From Craspedostauros australis (taxonomy: Eukaryota > Bacillariophyta > Bacillariophyceae > Mastogloiales > Achnanthaceae), in assembly GCA_026770025.1 (NCBI GenBank), contig JAMXDE010000026.1:620001-684000 (forward strand): 64,000 nucleotides of DNA, in the 5' to 3' direction. Shown piece after piece: positions 1-10,465 of this stretch (position 1 is the first letter of the stretch; the number at the start of each line of letters is the position of its first letter). Below the pieces are notes generated by a model. It saw only the letters and a program-made list of their open reading frames with translations, did no database searches and was not told the origin of the DNA. A program made the translations under genes and the position numbers.

Positions 1-744
1 CTCCTTCGACTCGAGCAAATCCATGCATCTAATATGAATGAGGAGGATGGAAAATGGTAACAGTAATCCATATATTTCTGTTATATTACTTTAGTACAGT
101 TGCCTTCATGGTTGCTTTGCTACGTCTACATGGAAGTCGACGTTCAGACTGACAGATGCGGGAGGACGTCCCTCCTCCACGTGTAGATGAGGTGGTTCCG
201 ATTCCTCTCCTCTGGTTGTGCTCGGCGTCGACCTCGGTCGTGTTTTGATCGATTTCAAGCAGCATGAGACGTCTTCCACATGTTACACTCGATTTCAAAC
301 AAATTTCATCGAGGCGTTGGAAAAAACTGCGAAATCACTCCATTATGTAAAAATAGTCGTTTTGATGTCTGCAACGACAGTTCGTGGTATCCAGGTTCTG
401 GGTTGGACAGTTGTGTCGGTTTCTGCGGCAATGAAAGTCATCGGTTTTGGATGGCCCAGAACAAGGAACTTGGCTTGTTTTGGTGTGGGCTTGCGTCATT
501 GTTCATGTCCATTGCACATCAAGGCGGCAAAATGGGCAGAAGACGAAAAGCCGACAGCACAGCAACAACGACAACAACGACGACAGCCACGACAAAAGTG
601 AAAATGAAAGTGACAATGCAAGTGACCACGACAGCAAAGACAATGACAACATCAACATCAACAGCACAAAACCAAACTGAAAAGCCCAGCCCCTCATCAT
701 CACATCCACATCGATGCGAGAAGCCAACCCCAAAGAGTGACAGA
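1..744. other. Non-coding interval before the minisatellite
   Basis: I see no convincing gene. Open frames on the plus strand between 218 and 870 overlap one another in different frames and have no recognisable domain. About 540-690 is CA/GA-rich low-complexity DNA that reads as poly-Thr, poly-Gln or Asn/Asp-rich depending on frame, so apparent open frames here are expected by composition. Confidence 0.5.
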
Positions 745-1883
745 TGCAGTCCATGTCCATGCTCTCCAACAGCATCGCATCGACAGCCACAGCCGCATCG
801 ATTGAAGCATGCCGTCCGAGTCCATGCTCGCCAACAGCATCACATCCACAGCTGCAGCCACTGCGACTGAAGCATGCCGTCCGAGTCCATGCTCGCCAAC
901 AGCATCACATCCACTGCTACAGCCACTGTGATTGAAGCATGCCGTCCGAGTCCATGCTCGCCAACAGCATCACATCCACAGCTGCAGCCACTGTGATTGA
1001 AGCATGCCGTCCGAGTCCATGCTCGCCAACAGCATCACATCCACTGCTACATCCACTGTGATTGAAGCATGCCGTCCGAGTCCATGCTCCACGACAGCAT
1101 CACATCCACTGCTACAGCCACTGTGATTGGGGCATGCCGTCCGAGTCCATGCTCGCCAACAGCATCACATCCACAGCTGCAGCCACTGCGACTGAAGCAT
1201 GCCGTCCGAGTCCATGCTCGCCAACAGCATCACATCCACTGCTACAGCCACTGTGATTGAAGCATGCCGTCCGAGTCCATGCTCCACGACAGCATCACAT
1301 CCACAACCGCAACCACTGCGATTGAAGCATGCCATCCAAGTCCATGCTCGCCAACAGCATCACATCCACAGCTACAGCCACTGTGATTGAAGCATGCCAT
1401 CCAAGTCCATGCTTGCCAGCAGCATCACATCCACAACCGCAACCACTGCGACTGAAGCATGCCGTCCGAGTCCATGCTCGCCAACAGCATCACATCCACA
1501 GCTACAGCCACTGTGATTGAAGCATGCCGTCCGAGTCCATGCTCCACGACAGCATCACATCCACAACCGCAACCACTGCAATTGAAGCATGCCGTCCGAG
1601 TCCATGCTCCACGACAGCATCGCATCCACAGCTACAGCCACTGCAACTGAAGCATGCCGTCCAAGTCCATGCTCCACGACAGCATCGCATCGTCAGCCAC
1701 ATCCACTTCGATCCAAGCATGCAGTCCATGCTCCATGACAGCATCGCATCCACATCCACTTCGATTGAAGCATGCCGTCCGAGTCCATGCTCGCCAACAG
1801 CATCACAGCCACAGCCATTTCCTCATCGATGCAAGCATGCAGTCCGTGCCCAAGCTCCCCAACAGCATTGCATCGACAGCCAC
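745..1883. repeat. 65-bp tandem minisatellite
   Basis: A unit of 65 bp recurs with starts at about 807, 872, 937, 1002, 1067 and so on to about 1652, with decayed units at both ends. Each unit contains GCATGCCGTCCGAGTCCATG followed by a CAACAGCATCACATCCAC segment. Units differ by a few substitutions, for example alternation of gctcgccaac and gctccacgac. Because 65 is not a multiple of 3, no frame stays open through the array. The array resumes after copia element 1 at 10398, so it was one array before that insertion. Confidence 0.95.
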
Positions 1884-2595
1884 TGATAATCAGCAATTAC
1901 ACACAGGACAAGAGGGGAGCACCAAACACTGCACTTACTACGCCGCCAGGGTGATCAATCCGAGAGGTGGAGTTGGAGATGTTTGGTGATAGTTGTTGCT
2001 AAGTTATTGGTGTGTCAATTGATGATTGAGTTTGGATTATGAGAACATGATCTCATCATTCTAAAGATGGTGCCTATTGCACGGTTGCTAACGTGCTGCT
2101 CGATTACCTCGTGGTTTATCTCGCAGTCTTTCCTAAAACATTGCCCAAGATGGCATGTTGATTTACACGATATTCCGTGTTATTCTCGCCTTTGGGTCTT
2201 TCTTCATCTCTCCTGGTCTTGCCTAATCTTGATCTCTGTTTGATCATATATGGATTGATCCGTCTACGTCGACGAGGTGCATGCATCACCTCTGACGACG
2301 ACGATCTCTACTCTAAATGTTGTTGCCACGTGCTCGATGATGCACTCGGCTAGGCTAGACAGGTCAGCATACCATGACTAAAATATAATCTCGATTCCGA
2401 GGATCACAATGACCGATCCTCTGACGTCATACGATGATGTCAGTGCCTACGTCAGGTTCGATGACTGTAGTGACTGAATCTCAATCGTGTATCAAGACTC
2501 ACTCGACTATACTCTCAAATCGAGTCGAATCAAAAATAATGAATCACGTTTCAGTCATGGGAGATGGGTACCTAATTTCGATCTAGATGTTGATA
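1884..2595 (-). repeat. 3' LTR of copia element 1
   Basis: 712 bp, matching 9686-10397. In element orientation the LTR begins TATCAACATC and ends TGATTATCA, so it lacks the usual TG start while keeping CA at the end. The boundary is fixed by the GCCAC target duplication and by equal LTR lengths. Confidence 0.93.
2422..2454. promoter_or_regulatory. Cluster of CRE-like sites in the element 1 3' LTR
   Basis: A full palindromic TGACGTCA (2422-2429), the variant TGATGTCA (2435-2442) and a half site ACGTCA (2449-2454) lie within 33 bp, about 140-175 bp from the LTR start in element orientation, as expected for U3. CRE is the binding site of CREB/ATF-type bZIP factors. Regulation itself is inferred. 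Confidence 0.5.
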
Positions 2596-2606
2596 CTCCC
2601 CTATAG
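2596..2606 (-). promoter_or_regulatory. Polypurine tract of copia element 1
   Basis: On the minus strand the bases directly before the 3' LTR read ATAGGGGAG, a short purine run in the position where plus-strand DNA synthesis is primed in LTR elements. It supports the LTR boundary at 2595/2596. Confidence 0.7.
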
Positions 2607-2619
2607 TCGGGAGTCTTGT

Positions 2620-5600
2620 TCATCCACCCAGAGTCTCTCCTTTCCAAAATAGAAGCGGCCTCACTAACGGCCAGTACTTCGCCCATGGAAGGAACTTGGT
2701 CATGACGTCGGCTACGTTTTCCGTTCCGTCTATCTTGCAGAAATGCAGGATCTTCGCAGCTACTGCGGCACGCACGCGATGGTACGCCAATGCGTTGTGT
2801 CGTTTGGACAACACACTGTTGGGAATGGTAGAGGATGTGATCACGCTCTGGTTATCTCCGAACATCCAGGCGGGTCCGTCCAGTGGAATTCCCATTGCAC
2901 GAAGAGTGAGGCGCATCGCAATCACTTGCTCTGTTGCTTGCCTTGCCGCGACGAATTCCGATCCATAGGTTGCAGTCTCGACTGTAGTCTGGCGCTTGCT
3001 GAACCATTCGATGGGTGTTTGGTTGAGCAGATGGAGAACACCAGTTGCAGATTTGCCAGTCACTTTGCAGTGCATGAGATTGGCATCTACAAACGTCGTC
3101 ATACGAACTGCCTTGCCCTTGGGTGTTGGATCGTCGTCCGCGGTTTCCTCTTCGTCGTCACCATACACAGAGTACATCCATTCATGATCAGGAACCTTGA
3201 AGAAGCGCTCGTGGTCTGGAATTCCCGTTCTGAACCTGATGGCGGCATCAGAACGCTTTCGGAGGTATCCATACACACGTTTAGCGCGGTCCATGTGACC
3301 AATCCTGGGTTGAGCTCTGAATCTAGACAAAGTCATCACAGCTGCAGCAATATCAAACCGACCCAATGTGATGCACCATTGAAGGGCGCCAATGAGTGAT
3401 TGGAATTGTCTGGTTTCTATTGGATTTAACTCGCGTGATGTGTCTAGCTCGGGGGCGTCGTTGTGTTCCATGGGACTGGTGTAGGTCCGTGGAAGCTCCC
3501 CATGCACCTGTTCGTAATTCGCCAGCATCCGTTTGATGTAGGATTGCGGGCTCATAGTCAGGGTTCCGTCTTTGTCACGGTCGAAGTCTGCGCCGAGGTG
3601 ATACTTGATTGGTCCTACACCCTTCAACTTGTACTTGTACTTGTTGATGAGCGTGTCGAAGAATGACTGTGGGTCTTCCATGACGGCCATCAGATCATCT
3701 ACGTACACACAGATGTATTCCCAGCATCTACCAGCATCCCTCATCCACACATCCGGGTCAGCTTTGCACTGAAAGAACTTCATGTCACGGAGTGTGTCGG
3801 CCAGAGACTCGTGGAATCGAGCACCGGATGTGCGTAGTCCGTAGAGCGCTTTCACAATGATCATCATGTGACCAGCAAACTCTTGGAATTCAGGGCCAGC
3901 TACGAAACAGATCTTTTCTTTTGTGTATGCTTCTAGATAGGCGTTACCGATATCACCCACCATGGGCTTGAGGTTGTTGAGTTCTGCTGCCAGCAGTGCA
4001 ATCCTGAATGATCTTAGGTTGACGACTCCAGCATACGCCATATCCTTGCATGGGTCTGTCAAGTGGCCTCCTGCTACGCATCTTGCCTTGTGTCGAAGGT
4101 CGTGTTTCACGTCGTACACCCAGAGGAGCTTGATCTGCTTGTATCCGTCTGGTTTCCGAGCGTTCTTTCCGAGATCCTTGAACGTGCCATACTCGTGGAG
4201 CTGATCCATTTCCTTTCTCTCAGCGTCTACCCACTTGGAGTTGCCGTTCTTCTCGTCAAGCTGGCGTGCTTCCTTTCCGTTCCGTGGAACCTGAACACCA
4301 AACTTGAAGATAGGACCTTGTGCACGGGTCTTGCGTTTACCAGCATTGATGAGACGATTGAGTTTCTTCTTTCTCTTTGCTAGTTTACGGAATCTTTTCC
4401 AGCCAGGCAGACCGAGGAGGTTGTTGTCTGCGGCGTACTTTGCACAGGATACAGGGTCGTCTTTGGCGATCACGTCCAGTGGTTCCATCGTCACACTGCC
4501 ATCCTCCCATTGTACCTTCACGTTGTAGGAGGAGCCGTTGTACTTGCTGTGACTGGAGTGGAATGGACCTTCATGACCGGTGATGGCTTTGAAAACGCAC
4601 ATCTCCCCGTCGCCAATCTCCTGTTCGTGTTGTTGCTCGATGATGTCTGCCAGATCCGTGTACGCGATGAGCTCTTCGGTGTCATCATCGCCGTATGCGA
4701 TCAGCATCTTGATGTTGTCATGGTTGGCTGCGTCTCCGTCCTTGATCTTGCGGATCACTCGAGCTCTCCACTTGAGCCCATCCTGTTGATGGAGGAAGGT
4801 CAATCCGAGCAGCTCATCAGGACTGAACTTGGGGACTTTGACTACACCTGGATCTGATTCTCCATGTGATGTGGCTACCAGGTCAGATAGTGCATGCACA
4901 ACGGGTTGTCTAGCTTTAGGTGTGCTGTCACCGTCGAAATCTTCTGGATTTACGGTTTCGCTAGCTTCGTCACCCATGTCACCATCCTCCCCAGAAGCAG
5001 GCAGGGGGTAGTCTGCCCGTAGGTTTCGCGCGTCATCAGACACACGTCGGATGCTGGAGCGCGGCAACAGCCGTTGCGTTGCATCATCCAGTACCCAGAA
5101 CGTCAGTTCGTCACCCTTGTGCTCGCACGGTCCAGCCCAGCGTCCACGCCGTTCCTGCGTGGTACCTGGGAAGGCAGCGTGTCCGACCTTGTAGTACACT
5201 GGCTCCCACCAGTGGAAGCTGAGGTACTTGCTCACATCGGGACGTTGGCCAGTGGCGGCTTGGATGGGCGTGATGTGACCCGCCGTGGACTGTGACAGGT
5301 GGTTGAACAGCCCCACGACATACAGAGTGCAGATGAGCCAGAACCTGGCAGGAGTGCCAGTTCTGTCCATGACGCCGTTGGTGGTGCGCTTGATATCCTG
5401 GATGCGTCGCTCGACAGGATTCTGATGTTGGTGGTGTGGCTCGGACTGGTGGTCCGCGATGCAGTACTGCCGGAGGATGTCCTTCATCTCGCCTCCGATC
5501 TGCGCTGTGGCGTTGTCGGACATCAACACGTCCATGGCACCATACTCCCGAATGAAGTCTCGCACAACATGGGGAACATGGGATTCGCTTGCCAGAGGGT

Positions 5601-8079
5601 ACGCCGCTGTGAGGCGCGTGTTGGATCCCACAAACACCTGTACCATGGTACATCCACCGTGTCCGGGGACTCCGTCATGATGAGCAGGCGTGTCTGAGAA
5701 CAACGTGTCCATGGAAACAACATCGTGAAGTCGGCTGACATTGGCTGCGGGGAATCTAGACTTATAGTGTTTACGCATGGGATAACGCTCAGACATGCGG
5801 TACCACTGGGTAGTACATGCAAGAGTGTCGCGCACGCGGTCTGCTGGAATCCACCCGAAGTACGGCCGTAGCGCATGGAAATTGGGCGCTTTACCCACGA
5901 TGTTGCGTGGCCCGGCCTTGGTTGCCTTCTCCCCATCCCCGAGCGTTGCAGCGGATTGAACGTGCTGAACACACTTGGAGATGGTGATGTCGATGTCGTC
6001 GTCTTCGCCGCGTTCGGTCGCGGGAATGTTGTCCAGATCAGCCTCCCCGTCCAGGACAGATGGGTCCCATTCCTGGTCGGAGGTGAAGAACACGTGTGGC
6101 AGATCGTCCAGCTCTGCTTGAGTTGGCTTGTGCATGTCCATGTATGCGAGGCCTTGACGCACGGTGAGCGGGATGATGAATCCGTCTGGCGTGACGATGG
6201 TCTGCCGACCGCCAGGGAGGTTCTTGGGTCTCTCGTTGACATCCAATCCAAACGCCGCGAGTTGGTTGGCAGAATGGATGGTGCGTCCTCTCCCGTAGTT
6301 GGCGTACTGATGGAACCAACCGATCACCGGTCCTGAGGTGGTCTGGATGACAGCGGTGGCCGTGACCAGCGCCAGATCCTTGATTTCCGCGTCACCGATT
6401 CCGGAAACATCAGCACGGTTGCACGTGGACTCCATCACCAGCATGTCCTCACCAACGAGACCGCCGTTCGCGCCTCCATCCACCAATGCGCCTTGCACAG
6501 TCACGTTCGTGTTGTTGAACTTGTACGATACGTTCGTGTGAGACAGGGTGTAGGTGCGACCGTCAATGACGAGGGTAGTCGGCGGGCTCCCGGACGCGCT
6601 AGACATGGCGTTGGAAAGCATACGGTTGATTGCTGTTCCAGCGGTAGAACTAGATTCGTTATTGTTACTACCTTTGTCGTTGGTCTGGGTGTCCTGTTGG
6701 TCGTTCTGGTTGGATGTGGATCCACTGCGGTTGGTGTTGTTGACGGAACGCCGGGGCTTGTCCTTCTTACCACGTCCAGATTTGGCCCGCCGGGCTTGGA
6801 GGAAGTCGCTGCGTTGCTTGTCAGTCAGCTTGTTGAACTCCCCACGTGGCAGCCGTTCTCGTGTCTCCTTGCTGTAGTCCTTGTTGGGCTTCCAGAGATT
6901 GGGTCCGTCGTCCTTATCCTTCCCGCGTTGCTTGCGCTGGTCGGCATTGTTGGCTTGGCGCGGCGGCTTTGGCTTGTTGGCGTCGTGGCCATCGAGTTGG
7001 ACAGCGTACGAACGGACGAGCTCAACGAGGGTATCGAACTCCATGGTGGTCGCGGACGTGCCGGGTGAGTAGGCCAGGATCGCGGTCTGCAGGTAGTCAG
7101 TCTGGAAGATAGACTGGTACAGAGCCTTGTCTGCTTCGATGGCGTTCGTCAACCACTCCTTCTTCGTTGCGTCGTCGATCGGATCATCACGCAAAGCCTC
7201 AAGTTCGTGAACCTTGTGTTGCCACAGGTCCAGGAACTGTTCACGAGTCTTGCGCCACTGCTTGTCCAGCTTGAACTTGATGATGTCGTCGCGGATTCGT
7301 CGGATGGTGTTGACGGCAGTAGCACCGGTGGTATACTCGCGAACCAGCATGCAGTAGACAGCTTGGCCGTCACAGATCGATTCGTACGGCGTGACACACT
7401 TCCTACTCTTTGTGGTCTGCAGGTTGGATACAAACACGTTGAACAGGAAGGTGGACTGCACTTTGAAGAGCTCGGCTTGTTCATCGGGTGCGACGTAGTC
7501 TACATCGAGAACATTGGAGATGCCATGAGCAGCAGCAGTGGCGCGCAGACGACGATGGAACGTAGCGAAGTATTTATCATCAGACAACTTTGGGTAGTCG
7601 CTAATGTTACGCTTGATGCTACGGTTGAAATCTGCAGCGAGGTCGCGTCCGGTCTTCTCCGTTGGTTCGGTCTTCGTTGGTTCGAAAGGGAATGCGCTGG
7701 TGGTTGCGTCAGGCATGGCGGCTGAGGATGCGGGCGAGGGTGTGAACGTCCGGGCAATATACTCCATGTATGAAGCTTGCTTGAGTTCTCGCCATGTCTC
7801 TACAGTGGGATTAGGTTGAACACTGAACCAGCCAATGGCATTTGAGAATTTCCGGATTGCTACCTTAGACAGTTGGGCTACGTAGTCGGGTTCTGGATCA
7901 GGCACCTGGATGGTGGCGCTCATATCAAGCATGTCTCCGCGATGGAGCGAAGCGAAATCCATGATGGTTCGGATCTCTTCGGTGTGCAAGATAAGCCATT
8001 CAGTAGACGAGTCGTCATATCCGAGAACGCTGAGGACGTGCGCCAGGATGGTGTCGTTGATTGGGATAGGATCGGGCAT
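2620..8079 (-). CDS. Ty1/copia gag-pol polyprotein, element 1
   Basis: 1819 residues without interruption. The N-terminal third is Gag-like, with a basic stretch (RRAKSGRGKKDKPRR) near residues 430-450 but no CCHC zinc knuckle that I can find. The presumed protease motif near residue 535 is VDGGANGG, with Gly where copia proteases usually have Ser or Thr. Integrase acidic residues appear in SMDTLF (about 789), MSDNATAQ (about 852) and NPVERRIQ (about 886). A 70-residue segment around LLGLTFLHQQDGLKWRAR precedes reverse transcriptase, whose YVDD box lies near 1460. RNase H follows with TFVDAN, TYGSEF and GDNQSV (about 1739). The start is the first Met of the frame. The stop lies 24 bp from the 3' LTR, as is usual for copia. 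The family is certain. Assignment to a diatom-type clade is inference. Confidence 0.95.
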   Translation of the reverse strand: MPDPIPINDTILAHVLSVLGYDDSSTEWLILHTEEIRTIMDFASLHRGDMLDMSATIQVPDPEPDYVAQLSKVAIRKFSNAIGWFSVQPNPTVETWRELKQASYMEYIARTFTPSPASSAAMPDATTSAFPFEPTKTEPTEKTGRDLAADFNRSIKRNISDYPKLSDDKYFATFHRRLRATAAAHGISNVLDVDYVAPDEQAELFKVQSTFLFNVFVSNLQTTKSRKCVTPYESICDGQAVYCMLVREYTTGATAVNTIRRIRDDIIKFKLDKQWRKTREQFLDLWQHKVHELEALRDDPIDDATKKEWLTNAIEADKALYQSIFQTDYLQTAILAYSPGTSATTMEFDTLVELVRSYAVQLDGHDANKPKPPRQANNADQRKQRGKDKDDGPNLWKPNKDYSKETRERLPRGEFNKLTDKQRSDFLQARRAKSGRGKKDKPRRSVNNTNRSGSTSNQNDQQDTQTNDKGSNNNESSSTAGTAINRMLSNAMSSASGSPPTTLVIDGRTYTLSHTNVSYKFNNTNVTVQGALVDGGANGGLVGEDMLVMESTCNRADVSGIGDAEIKDLALVTATAVIQTTSGPVIGWFHQYANYGRGRTIHSANQLAAFGLDVNERPKNLPGGRQTIVTPDGFIIPLTVRQGLAYMDMHKPTQAELDDLPHVFFTSDQEWDPSVLDGEADLDNIPATERGEDDDIDITISKCVQHVQSAATLGDGEKATKAGPRNIVGKAPNFHALRPYFGWIPADRVRDTLACTTQWYRMSERYPMRKHYKSRFPAANVSRLHDVVSMDTLFSDTPAHHDGVPGHGGCTMVQVFVGSNTRLTAAYPLASESHVPHVVRDFIREYGAMDVLMSDNATAQIGGEMKDILRQYCIADHQSEPHHQHQNPVERRIQDIKRTTNGVMDRTGTPARFWLICTLYVVGLFNHLSQSTAGHITPIQAATGQRPDVSKYLSFHWWEPVYYKVGHAAFPGTTQERRGRWAGPCEHKGDELTFWVLDDATQRLLPRSSIRRVSDDARNLRADYPLPASGEDGDMGDEASETVNPEDFDGDSTPKARQPVVHALSDLVATSHGESDPGVVKVPKFSPDELLGLTFLHQQDGLKWRARVIRKIKDGDAANHDNIKMLIAYGDDDTEELIAYTDLADIIEQQHEQEIGDGEMCVFKAITGHEGPFHSSHSKYNGSSYNVKVQWEDGSVTMEPLDVIAKDDPVSCAKYAADNNLLGLPGWKRFRKLAKRKKKLNRLINAGKRKTRAQGPIFKFGVQVPRNGKEARQLDEKNGNSKWVDAERKEMDQLHEYGTFKDLGKNARKPDGYKQIKLLWVYDVKHDLRHKARCVAGGHLTDPCKDMAYAGVVNLRSFRIALLAAELNNLKPMVGDIGNAYLEAYTKEKICFVAGPEFQEFAGHMMIIVKALYGLRTSGARFHESLADTLRDMKFFQCKADPDVWMRDAGRCWEYICVYVDDLMAVMEDPQSFFDTLINKYKYKLKGVGPIKYHLGADFDRDKDGTLTMSPQSYIKRMLANYEQVHGELPRTYTSPMEHNDAPELDTSRELNPIETRQFQSLIGALQWCITLGRFDIAAAVMTLSRFRAQPRIGHMDRAKRVYGYLRKRSDAAIRFRTGIPDHERFFKVPDHEWMYSVYGDDEEETADDDPTPKGKAVRMTTFVDANLMHCKVTGKSATGVLHLLNQTPIEWFSKRQTTVETATYGSEFVAARQATEQVIAMRLTLRAMGIPLDGPAWMFGDNQSVITSSTIPNSVLSKRHNALAYHRVRAAVAAKILHFCKIDGTENVADVMTKFLPWAKYWPLVRPLLFWKGETLGG

Positions 8080-9668
8080 CGTGTTGCTGGGAGTTGCGAG
8101 TAGGTGGTTGTTGGTCCAATTTGTTGCTATTATTATCGGACGAGTATTTTCCCGCAGCTCCCAAGAAAGTGGTCACACTTGGAAATGACTGCACCGTTCG
8201 CTGTGATGTCGAAGTGTTCGCCGGGATGTGACGGTGGATTTCTGCGCTTGTCGGAATTCGTCGGGAATGGAAGTGGTGCCGGATGCAAAACGCCAGTGAT
8301 GGCGAAGGCGTCAGCGGTAGTGTGATGTCACGAGTGGACTGCCGTTAATCCGTGCGCGATGTCTCGAATTGTGACTGACTGACGGATGGAAGGCCAGACG
8401 GGACCGTGTGAATTTCCCGATTGATGAATGCGAAGATGACCGTGCTTAACCCGAGGCGAAGGATGACCGATGGAAAAATGTCAACCAGGACCGTGTGAAT
8501 TTCCGGTTTGGACGATGTGTTGGCGCGCGACCCGAAGTCGGATGAATGACTGGAACGGCGAAGGAGTTGTGAACCGGTGTGACGCGCCAGTGATGGTACG
8601 AACCGAAGGAATGCGTAGCCAATCAGAAGGTGGACTGAGCGCAAATGGCTGTTGTTGATGGAACGATTGTTTGTTTTGTTGGTCTTGAAACGATGAAACG
8701 TCGCGGATGGATTGCGCGTTGGATGGCCCTGCCCGTTCGGATTTCGTCTCCCCGAACGCCGTATTCTTGCGCTTGTTCAGCTGTGCTCCACCAGGATGTG
8801 GTGCACCTTTGGTTTTACCCAGTTGAACCTTCGATCCAATCCGTGCCTCCTTTGAGTGCCACGAATCAGCTTGCTATACGTCTTTTAGATCTGGCAGCAG
8901 CTTGCCCGATGTACCTGATACTAACAGGATTTTGCACGCTAATGAGCGCGGTGCCCCCCAGGTGCCAGCAGTCGCTTTAATTCACCTGGTTCCACCACTC
9001 GCGTTTTCGTCCAGCGTATACCTGCCTTCCGGTGTCGTTAGACTCACTTGTGTGATATTGCTATCAGCACAATGCTAGCTTTACGGGTTGCTTCCGCGGT
9101 ATTCCTACCGATCACGTTTCTTCCCCAGTCAAGGGCAGACGCTAGTCTGGTTAGCAGTTATCTCTGCGTCCCGTAGGACGTTAACCGATCGCAAGTACGG
9201 CTTAGACTTAGTGTTAACGACTGACCTGGTCGCGACAACTCACGATGAGACTGCCGATAGGTTTCAGAGGGCCTTTACGCTCCAAGTTTTTACGTGTGTC
9301 TTGCTTCACGGGCTTTCACCTTTGTCGATGCTGACCAGGCCAAGTGTTTACGTGTGACTTGCTTCACGGGCTTTTACACCTTTGTCTTTTAGCTGACCAG
9401 CTATCGTAAGTAATGCAGTGGTGCGATACTTGGTTGTTTTTAGGGAAGAATTACTCCACCTGCGATATTCGCAACAGTGGGTGAGCCTTTCTGCACTTTG
9501 GCAGGGCGAAGCGGGTGTGGCGGCACGTAGCAATCTGCGCACACGAGCAATTTGGTCCGTCGTCACGAACGCGTTGGGCCTTTCTTGGGCCAGAATCAAA
9601 GGAAGGGGACAGCGTGATGTCACCAAGGCAGCACAGCACTTCAGAATTCGTTCATACGCTCCGATAGA
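8080..9668 (-). other. Leader between 5' LTR and gag-pol, element 1
   Basis: About 1.6 kb of element-internal sequence with no long open frame on either strand and no similarity to copia domains. It is unusually long for a copia leader. Its function (packaging, RNA structure) cannot be read from sequence. Confidence 0.6.
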
Positions 9669-9685
9669 GACTGCGACTGTTAATC
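9669..9685 (-). promoter_or_regulatory. Primer-binding site of element 1, matching half-tRNA-Asn
   Basis: Directly inside the 5' LTR the plus strand reads GACTGCGACTGTTAATC, which has the form of a tRNA anticodon arm: stem TGCGA, seven-base loop CTGTTAA with anticodon GTT (Asn), and the start of the returning stem TC. The element RNA is complementary to this, so a tRNA-Asn 5' half ending near position 40 could prime at the LTR edge, as copia uses a half-tRNA-iMet. There is no TGG as expected for an intact 3' tRNA end. Confidence 0.6.
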
Positions 9686-10397
9686 TGATAATCAGCAATT
9701 ACACACAGGACAAGAGGGGAGCACCAAACACTGCACTTACTACGCCGCCAGGGTGATCAATCCGAGAGGTGGAGTTGGAGATGTTTGGTGATAGTTGTTG
9801 CTAAGTTATTGGTGTGTCAATTGATGATTGAGTTTGGATTATGAGAACATGATCTCATCATTCTAAAGATGGTGCCTATTGCACGGTTGCTAACGTGCTG
9901 CTCGATTACCTCGTGGTTTATCTCGCAGTCTTTCCTAAAACATTGCCCAAGATGGCATGTTGATTTACACGATATTCCGTGTTATTCTCGCCTTTGGGTC
10001 TTTCTTCATCTCTCCTGGTCTTGCCTAATCTTGATCTCTGTTTGATCATATATGGATTGATCCGTCTACGTCGACGAGGTGCATGCATCACCTCTGACGA
10101 CGACGATCTCTACTCTAAATGTTGTTGCCACGTGCTCGATGATGCACTCGGCTAGGCTAGACAGGTCAGCATACCATGACTAAAATATAATCTCGATTCC
10201 GAGGATCACAATGACCGATCCTCTGACGTCATACGATGATGTCAGTGCCTACGTCAGGTTCGATGACTGTAGTGACTGAATCTCAATCGTGTATCAAGAC
10301 TCACTCGACTATACTCTCAAATCGAGTCGAATCAAAAATAATGAATCACGTTTCAGTCATGGGAGATGGGTACCTAATTTCGATCTAGATGTTGATA
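9686..10397 (-). repeat. 5' LTR of copia element 1
   Basis: 712 bp, matching 1884-2595, and followed on the right by the target duplication GCCAC (10398-10402) and renewed minisatellite sequence. Confidence 0.93.
10224..10256. promoter_or_regulatory. Cluster of CRE-like sites in the element 1 5' LTR
   Basis: The same three sites as in the 3' LTR: TGACGTCA at 10224-10231, TGATGTCA at 10237-10244 and ACGTCA at 10251-10256. This copy lies in the LTR that would drive transcription of the element toward the minus strand. Confidence 0.5.
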
Positions 10398-10465
10398 GCC
10401 ACAGCTACATCGATTGAAGCATGCAGTCCATGTCCAAGCTCCACAACAGCATCCACATTGATCGG
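10398..10465. repeat. Minisatellite remnant right of element 1
   Basis: The sequence gccacagctacatcgattga followed by agcatgcagtccatg is a degenerate unit of the 65-bp array, continuing it across the insertion. Confidence 0.8.

Larger units (their letters stand above)
1884..10397 (-). mobile_element. Copia element 1, full-length LTR retrotransposon
   Basis: An 8514-bp element with two 712-bp LTRs (1884-2595 and 9686-10397) in which I saw no difference. It is flanked by the 5-bp direct repeat GCCAC (1879-1883 and 10398-10402). The sole gene is a 1819-residue gag-pol on the minus strand. Domain order is integrase before reverse transcriptase, the hallmark of Ty1/copia. The left and right flanks are both minisatellite, so the target was the 65-bp array. 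Identical LTRs and an unbroken frame indicate recent insertion and possible activity. Confidence 0.95.

Noticed and set aside
745..1883. CRISPR-like array of regular repeats
   Set aside because: The whole 65-bp unit repeats, with no unique spacers between short repeats, and the context is eukaryotic. It is a minisatellite.
280..1886. Several small proteins rich in His, Ser and Thr on both strands
   Set aside because: They are translations of the minisatellite and of CA-rich low-complexity DNA. The frames shift every repeat unit.
8645..8980. Small gene in the leader of element 1
   Set aside because: Opposite strand to gag-pol, no motif, and inside the untranslated leader of a retrotransposon.
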